Origin: Anniella stebbinsi
Lineage: Eukaryota; Chordata; Lepidosauria; Squamata; Anniellidae
Length of the DNA stretch: 64,000 nt
Assembly: GCA_029215795.1 (NCBI GenBank)
Contig: JARDYH010000001.1
Location: forward strand, 188,053,654 to 188,117,653
Direction: 5' to 3'
The notes beneath the pieces are model-generated. The model worked only from the letters and a program-made list of their open reading frames with translations, searched no databases and was not told the DNA's origin. Of this stretch, positions 57,561 through 64,000 are shown one piece after another. The position numbers and the translations under genes are program-made. Positions within the stretch are counted from its first letter, which is position 1. Each line of letters opens with the position of its first letter.

Positions 57561-60190
57561 GATCTGGATCAGGCCTAGTAGCCCTGTTTATACTTATGCT
57601 TGGCCTGATCATTGGCTTTGTATGGGCTTCTGTGTGTCTCCATGATTAGGAGCTACAGATATGCACCCACCCCCAGCTTTGACTCAGACCCTGACGGAGC
57701 ACTTCAGAAAACAGATTGATTTAGCTCAGACGAAATTGGGAGCCTGTCTGCTTTGACTTGGTATCAAACCTGAGTTGAGATTCAGAAATCTAAGGCTATT
57801 ATGCCTGCAACAAGGTGGGGATTATGCCTTCCAAATGTCGATAAAATAGGTGCAAGGGTTTTTGTGCATTTATATTTTAATTTTTTAAAAAAAAGAGATC
57901 TGCCAATAACCGTATGTGTTATTCTTTGTAGAAGAAACAAAATGCACCTTTCAATAAGCTCAATACTTCTGCTTTCTATCTACTCATCCCATCTTCCTTC
58001 ACAGAAGTAAGCGCTCCTCCAAGCATACTGCAACCATCATATATTCACTAGCCATCTTTTATCTATTACCAGTTTCCATAGCCAGTTGCCAAGAAGTGCC
58101 TCCCTTAATTTCTTTGTCTCTATGGTCAGGACTAGATACGTTCTTTCAATTAGTGCCTCCTTTTTGCATCTCCCTCCAAAGAGCTAATTAATGCAGGGCT
58201 AATGAATCATCATTGGCAATGGGGTATCTGCCAATAACTTTTTTTATGAGTTAGATACTTTATTTAAACATTTTCTATCCTGATTTTCTTCCACTATGGA
58301 AACTCAAAAGCAGCTAAATCACAGAGATAAAAATGATCAAGATAAAAATAAAACATTATCATACCTAGCATAAAAATGTCCCAACCATATAAAAGAAGTT
58401 GGGGTAATATTAATTAAAACAAGTAGTCCTTGACATATGTAGTCTTGTTGATCACCCATGTTTAATTAATAGTTACTGGCTTAATGCTGCACAACATCTG
58501 GTAAAGTGATACGTTTGTTTGTTTCAAATCTAGGTATCAGACCTGACTTTCAATGTCATTTTTGTGAACATCAATTTTGCTATAGGAGGCAAAGGCCAAA
58601 AAGATGACAGTTTTAAACATATTGGAGTTAAGCTGTCCCCCCCAACTGCCCAGTCCCCACTCATTTGAAGTATTAGATTATGTTTCTTGCCATTAGAAAT
58701 GCAATGGAAAGAGTGGATTTTTCTGTCATTATTTTCTTTTGGATTTTCCAGTTCCTGTACTACACAAACCCTGCTATGAGATTCAGATACAGACTGTGTT
58801 ATCCCCTATACCAGCATAGATTGTGGGTAGCAAGGCCATGATTGTCAAGTTAAGTATCAATTGCAACAAATTACTGGGTCTGGCTACATGACAAGAGATA
58901 TTCTTCCATCTGCAGGAAGTCCCCATCTCTGCGCTTCACCTGTGCCACAATAATCAACAAGCTATGAAGGGATCTTGTATCAGATTTAGTACACGGGCCT
59001 CTTTCTCCTTTAAGTTTATACAACATGAAATAGCTTTAGCTTTGAAGTGTAGCATTCCATAGCAAAGGGATGCCTAATGACCTTGCACCCCAAGCTTTGT
59101 GATAAAGACTAGAAAGAAGCCAAAATTGTAGGCAGGCAAACAATAATTCCTTATTATTAATACATAGAAAGGAAGACTCAGTAAGCGAATAAGGAAACAA
59201 ATGCCAACAGATCCTCAAAGAAACAGTGGCAGTTCAACACACCACAAAAATACAACTAATTTTGAAAACATTTTTACCCTTTTTTTCTGAGATACAAAGC
59301 AACTCCCAAGTCATAGTGAAAATAACGTTTCAGCTATAGATTATTACTCAAATTCTTCAGTCTTCTCAGGATACTCAATGGCTGGGTTCAGATGTAATGT
59401 TAAGCCACTATGAGTTGCATTTGAAAGTAATCTATGGTGGTTTAGCATGGTGTGTGTGTGTGTAATCCCCCCCAGATTGGTAAAGTACCCATCGCGGGTA
59501 CCCACCCTGTGCAGTGGGGTAAGGGTCCCTGGGGTGACTTACCATGTTGTGTGGCGGGTGTATCATCGATAAATCCGGCTACTCAATGGAAAAAAGATGG
59601 TGGTCATGCAAATGGCTGCCTAGAGCACCTGGAAGTTCCGGCGATGTTCTAGGCAGCATGGCCAGACTCTATGGCCACCGTCACATAGAGATGGATGGAG
59701 TATCCAGCGCAACACGATTCTTACCACTCCAGCCACTGGGATAAGCAGCAGCAAGAGAATGGGAATTTACCTACAGAGCGGGGAGGGGGTATGTAAACCC
59801 CAGTGCGTTGTGTGGTTGCCAGTTATGTGAGGGCACACAACTCATGGTTTCCCTGCCCTTGCCCATTCTGCAGTTCTCCTCCCCAGCCTCCCCTCCCCTG
59901 TGATCGTGTGGATAGGGTCAATGTATCCTCATGCACTTCTGCCACCAGCTTCATTTACAGTTGTCTGCTGTCACAGACACTGCTGTAGTGGGCTCTTGGA
60001 AGTTCAGATGGAAGTTCTGATGGCTAGCAGGGGAAAGCACAAAGACAGGGCTGCTCCTGAAGCGTTTGGTAGATAGCCAGAGTCAGGGTGATCACATCAA
60101 TTTCTCCAGCCACAGGGCCCACATGGTTATGATGCACTTATATAATGAAGAATGTACATTTTCTATCAGAGGAATCTGACAAGCTAGTAT
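57561..60190. other. Intronic DNA with MITE-like bits
   Basis: TTCAGATGTAATGTTAAGCC near 59390 and ACCCATCGCGGGTACCCACC near 59490 look like fragments of hAT-style MITEs. No exon recognised. Confidence 0.4.
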
Positions 60191-60193
60191 TAT

Positions 60194-60223
60194 TAAGTAA
60201 GCAAGCAAGCAAGCAAGCAAGCA
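60194..60223. repeat. (AAGC)n microsatellite
   Basis: Seven AAGC-type units in a row. Confidence 0.95.
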
Positions 60224-61855
60224 CTACAGGGGTGAAAGTGCAGCATCCTTCATTAAAATGTAGAATTATGACATTTTAAAACTCTGCTTGCTTACTCCTA
60301 TAACACTATAGTAAAATTCACTTGTAGTTAAATTCTCTCCTTCTCTCTCTCACACTCCTTTTTATAAGCCACAACATACAGTTAATTTTTGGGTGTGGAA
60401 CAGGCATTCTATCCAAGCACTCTATCCAGGTCTCATCACTGATATAGGAAGCATTTTTATAATGTATGAGGAAAATAATTTCTACTACAACTGAGGACTA
60501 GTCATGCCTAAACTTTGTGTGTATCCATGTGTGTGAGCTGCTCACACAAATGCAGTAATAGCAGCAACAGTCACACACGATCCCAGTCTTTTCCATGTAC
60601 TCGAAAAAGGGAACTTGCCATTTTTCAGTTCATAGAAGAGAAGCTGCGGTCTTGTGTAAGTTCATGGTTTTGACATGACCCTGCTCACATAAAAACACTC
60701 TTAACATGAACATTGGGGGGTGGAGGGGAAAGCATTTTTTTAAAAAGATACTGCCACCGCTGTACCATTAGAACAGACTTAGAGCTACAAAGCCAAAGGT
60801 GGCTGTATAGAACTCCAGCAGCGGAAACCTCAATGGAACATTTTAGACAAGGATTCCTAGACATGTATGGACTGATACTGCTAGCTCAGATATAATCCAA
60901 GCAGTGTGTTGTTACTGGTGAAAGTCCTATCACTTCCAGGATAAAATACTAAAATGCATCTTTCAACTCAACAAAATGAAACAAGGCCTACCCCAGTACT
61001 GATAAACTTATCAATGGGATTACATATCTAACATCTGTTTTCACATGCCACCTTAAGATAAGACCACCTGTGGCACAATTATCCACAACATACAGGTTGG
61101 TGACTAACATGCACACCCAGACTATTGTGTGTCAATATTTTTATAGCTGTAATTTTTTTAAAAACCTTTAAACGCAACTTGGCTCAGGCCTCTAGATAGA
61201 GGGGTTGAACAGTGCGATAAGCCTTACAGTAAAGTGCATTCTATGCTAGGACCATGATTTAAAAGTTACTTCTTAAGACACTAAAAAAAACCCACCCACA
61301 ACCTTTCTTTATACGTGATGAATTTCCACCTTTAGTGAGGAGGACTGCATTACTTACTGGTGGTAACTGTCTCAACTTGGACAGTATCTTTTAACTTTTG
61401 ACAAGTAATCATATACAAAATGATAACTGCAGGTATTTTATAATTTTGTATCTACCTAAATTCAACTGTTTGAGCTACAAAGAACTATCTTGTAGTTAAA
61501 GTCAGATAAGAAGACAATTTAAAAAAAAGTTTGAAGTTTTCAGATTCTGGAAATATTAGTGCCAGATATTCACTTACCTTACTTTGTAAGTACTATGTTT
61601 TGGTGCTGTTTCAACTGGCAGGTACAATATACTGCAGCATCAAACTTTCACCTGAAAGGCCAGAACTCAGGATCTCTCTCAGATATGATCATAAAGGCCA
61701 GAAACAGAGAACATCCACCATCCCAAGATTTAAGAAGCAATAATGGTATATACCAATAATGGTATATTCTACTCTCAGGAATGTGAAAACTTGAATATAG
61801 TGAAAATGTTATCCTGCACATATTTCTGTGGTCAACTTGGAGCACTAAATAATAC
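60224..61855. other. Intronic DNA without recognised element
   Basis: Unique by eye; CAATAATGGTATAT is duplicated at 61738-61767. Confidence 0.45.
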
Positions 61856-61857
61856 AA

Positions 61858-61978
61858 TTCTCCAACCTGGTGCCCTCCAGATGGTTTGGATTTCGACTCC
61901 CATCAGCCCTGCCAACATGCCCAACAGTCAGCTGGGGAAATTTGATGTTGTAGGACCAATGGCATGGTACTAGAGGCA
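61858..61978 (+). mobile_element. AACCTGGTGCCCTCCAGATG repeat
   Basis: TCCAACCTGGTGCCCTCCAG, GACTCCCATCAGCCCTGCCA and CAGCTGGGGAAATTTGATGT are half of a palindromic reptile MITE; a shorter piece lies at 4254. Confidence 0.65.
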
Positions 61979-62587
61979 AGCAAGGGTAATTCATTGGGCT
62001 AAGTGGTTGCTAACTGGATAAGACGTTTCAATAAAAAATATTTCATACATTTATTTTCCAGGCTCTTGAAGTGGGAAGTGGAGGTAGGAGAAGTGGAGGT
62101 GGACATCGGACTCGATAGCACTGGTTAAGGAAGACTCCCTTTATACACAGGGCTGGACACACACCCAATGTGCACGTGAACAGACAAAGTGGGTGCCACA
62201 GGAAAGGCAATGTCAAGCTTCTGCAAGAGTCAGGATGGAAAGCTGAGAGGGAGAACCTTGCTATCAGTCCAAGTAGGCCACATACAGGTGGACAGCCAAA
62301 CCACACAAGGGTCAAATTCCAAAGCAGGATCTTATGCAGACAAGTTGTACAACTGAGGAGCAATCCCTGTGGCTTCAGATATAGAACTTTATATTTATTC
62401 ATTACAACGTATTTATGTTGCCCTTCATCCAAAAGTGGCACTAAGGGCAATTACTGCTATATAACCACACATTTTAAAAACAAAGTTACAACAATAACAA
62501 AATAAAAGCAGCAAGCAGAAGAAAACACAAAACAAAATACATAAAGACAGCACCAAATTGCAGATAAAACAAGTTATCACATACTGA
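61979..62587. other. Intronic DNA without recognised element
   Basis: A fragment AACGTATTTATGTTGCCCTT near 62406 may be a LINE tail; otherwise nothing. Confidence 0.4.
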
Positions 62588-63214
62588 GCTCCATCACACC
62601 AGCGATTTAGTGCACTCTCGCCATGCCTGGTGTGTAGATCTGCAGCACATGATGCCGAGCCTGTCCTGCTGACACCCCGCCTCTTCCCCAGCCTTTCCTT
62701 GAATGCTAAAAGTCTGGATTATTTTCCCTAAATGCATTTAATGTGCCCTAAATCTCCATGTAGTTTTAAAGGAACTGGGGGCTTGAACGGATTGCATCAG
62801 GTCCTGGCAGGAAAAAGCAATCTCTCCCGGAAGCTAGCCCCAAGCTTCAATATAAAACCCAAACTTTGCATCCCAGGCTCCAAAGCATATTTTAAAACCA
62901 TACAATGCCTGAATCTCTGCAGAGACAGGATTGTACTCCCTCGATGCCCCCAAAGAGCCAGACTAAAGGGTCATTCCCGTTTTGCCTGGCAGACAGGCGG
63001 TCTGGTTGAAGTACTCATCTGACAGGATCTGAGTGGAGGGAGAAAGAGAAGGGGAGGGATGGAGTGGAACAGAGCTGAGCAGAAGAGCTAACGAGCAAAG
63101 GAGTGAAAGTGCAACTATTCAGGTGAAAGGGATCATCAGCTTGATGCACTTCTGCATCAGAGGTAAAAAAACGAGGAGGCAAACAGGAGAGGGGGGAAAT
63201 TATGTGTGACTGAG
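62588..63214 (+). mobile_element. 0.6-kb TIR element, copy 2
   Basis: Direct repeat of 40643-41222, starting CTCCATCACACC and ending near TGTGTGACTGAGG. It differs by an extra ~60 bp (about 62917-62982) absent from copy 1, which is more likely an insertion here or a deletion there than a second family. Confidence 0.7.
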
Positions 63215-64000
63215 GTTGTTAAAAGAGTTTCAGCACTGTGCCAGCTATACAAGCACTTTGGGAAAACACCAAAAGTCTGAGTTAAAAAAGCTCTCAAAGA
63301 AAATAAAGGAAATGTCAAGTGGATCCCTTGTGCAGCCAAGTTCCATAGATGATGGGCAACCACAAAAGAGGGCACTCTGCTACCTAATCCCCATTGATAG
63401 GGAAACCTGTTCGCAAATGCCAGGCAGGTCCATATACAGGGTCCAATGTTGATTTGGAGGTTTAGGATTTGGGGACACCTCTGCCTTGTACTTAGCTTGT
63501 GGACCAAGCCCATCACTTCTGTCCATCTAGTTGAGGATGCAGATCCCCTGGTGCCCAGGTCTAATCTGACCCGCCATGCTCCATATCCAGCCCATAGAGC
63601 TCCCTGGAGGAATCCCACACACACGGATGTAATCTCTCCCGTTATCTCTGATCTCAGACTGAAGACAACAGCAGGGGATTCCCCTGCATGCCACTCTTTC
63701 TCCCATTGGGAGGGGGACCAGTGATCAGGGGAATCCAAGCTGTTATCTTCAGTCTCAGATCAGAGACAATGACAGGGATGTGGGTGGTGAGGGAACAACC
63801 ACCAGGAAAAGCAGCTGCTATTCCTGCTGACAGCTTAGTCACTGTGCACCACCCCAATGGGACTCACACCCGGAAGAGCACCTCTTCCTCAGCACCATCT
63901 GATTCCCTTTCTCTGTGCTGAGAGAAGAACAGAACTCTGTGGCCCTCTCTGCACAGAGAATGCTGTGATGATGACATCAGTGGGCGTGGAACCAATGTCA
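63215..64000. other. Unassigned sequence with a long inverted repeat
   Basis: Arms near 63643-63685 and 63727-63768 share CAGACTGAAGA and GATTCCCCTG in opposite directions. The 193-codon minus frame here has no recognisable features. Confidence 0.5.

Noticed and set aside
60194..60223. Regular repeat spacing, considered as CRISPR-like
   Set aside because: A plain (AAGC)n microsatellite without spacers; no CRISPR is expected in an animal genome.
63157..63738. 193-codon minus-strand open frame
   Set aside because: Composition is that of random translation. It overlaps a TIR element and an inverted repeat and has no domain or splice context.

Overview
This is vertebrate, almost certainly squamate-reptile (lizard or snake), nuclear DNA. 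The reasons are an AT-rich intronic background, tRNA-headed Sauria-type SINEs with AAAT tails, many degraded L2-like and CR1-like LINE copies with reptile-type 3' ends, short hAT-like MITEs, and one host gene split into small exons by very long introns.

The only host gene supported is AGAP1 (Arf GTPase-activating protein with GTPase-like, PH and ankyrin domains), on the minus strand. Two exons are readable: 36737-36898 (162 bp) and, downstream in the gene, 6866-6943 (78 bp). Both are phase 1 at each end and multiples of three, both carry AG/GT splice sites, and they join in frame. They encode the low-complexity, basic insert that splits the AGAP1 PH domain. The window therefore holds one complete intron of about 29.8 kb (6944-36736) and parts of the two flanking introns. 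No other AGAP1 exon was recognised.

Everything else is intronic and is mostly a fossil bed of transposons. 1-2400: end of a GC-rich MITE, two L2 fragments and a Ty3/Gypsy integrase-chromodomain remnant. 4-9 kb: MITE fragments, L2 tails and a permuted L2 piece. 10-17 kb: the best L2 reverse transcriptase (9985-11335), a SINE, a CR1 piece head-on against a LINE ORF1 esterase pseudogene, and a second L2 subfamily. 24-26.6 kb: an antisense LINE and a CR1 copy split by a solo LTR. 32-39 kb: MITEs, three SINEs, the upstream exon and a solo LTR with perfect 5-bp target duplications. 40.6-45 kb: a 0.58-kb TIR element, an antisense CR1 and an L2. 46.9-54.6 kb: a large nested repeat block containing a hairpin-rich GC island. 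55.8-57.6 kb: a perfect 21-bp palindrome, a CpG-rich MITE and an L1-clade remnant. 62.6-63.2 kb: a second copy of the 40.6-kb element.

No autonomous element looks intact; stops and frameshifts are visible in all LINE and Gypsy reading frames. The most interesting structures are the CpG-rich hairpin modules shared by 1-90 and 50.57-50.93 kb, which carry splice-donor-like sequences, the ATGCGCAT-studded MITE beside a perfect palindrome, and the symmetric-phase AGAP1 exon pair. All element names come from reading motifs, not from database searches.
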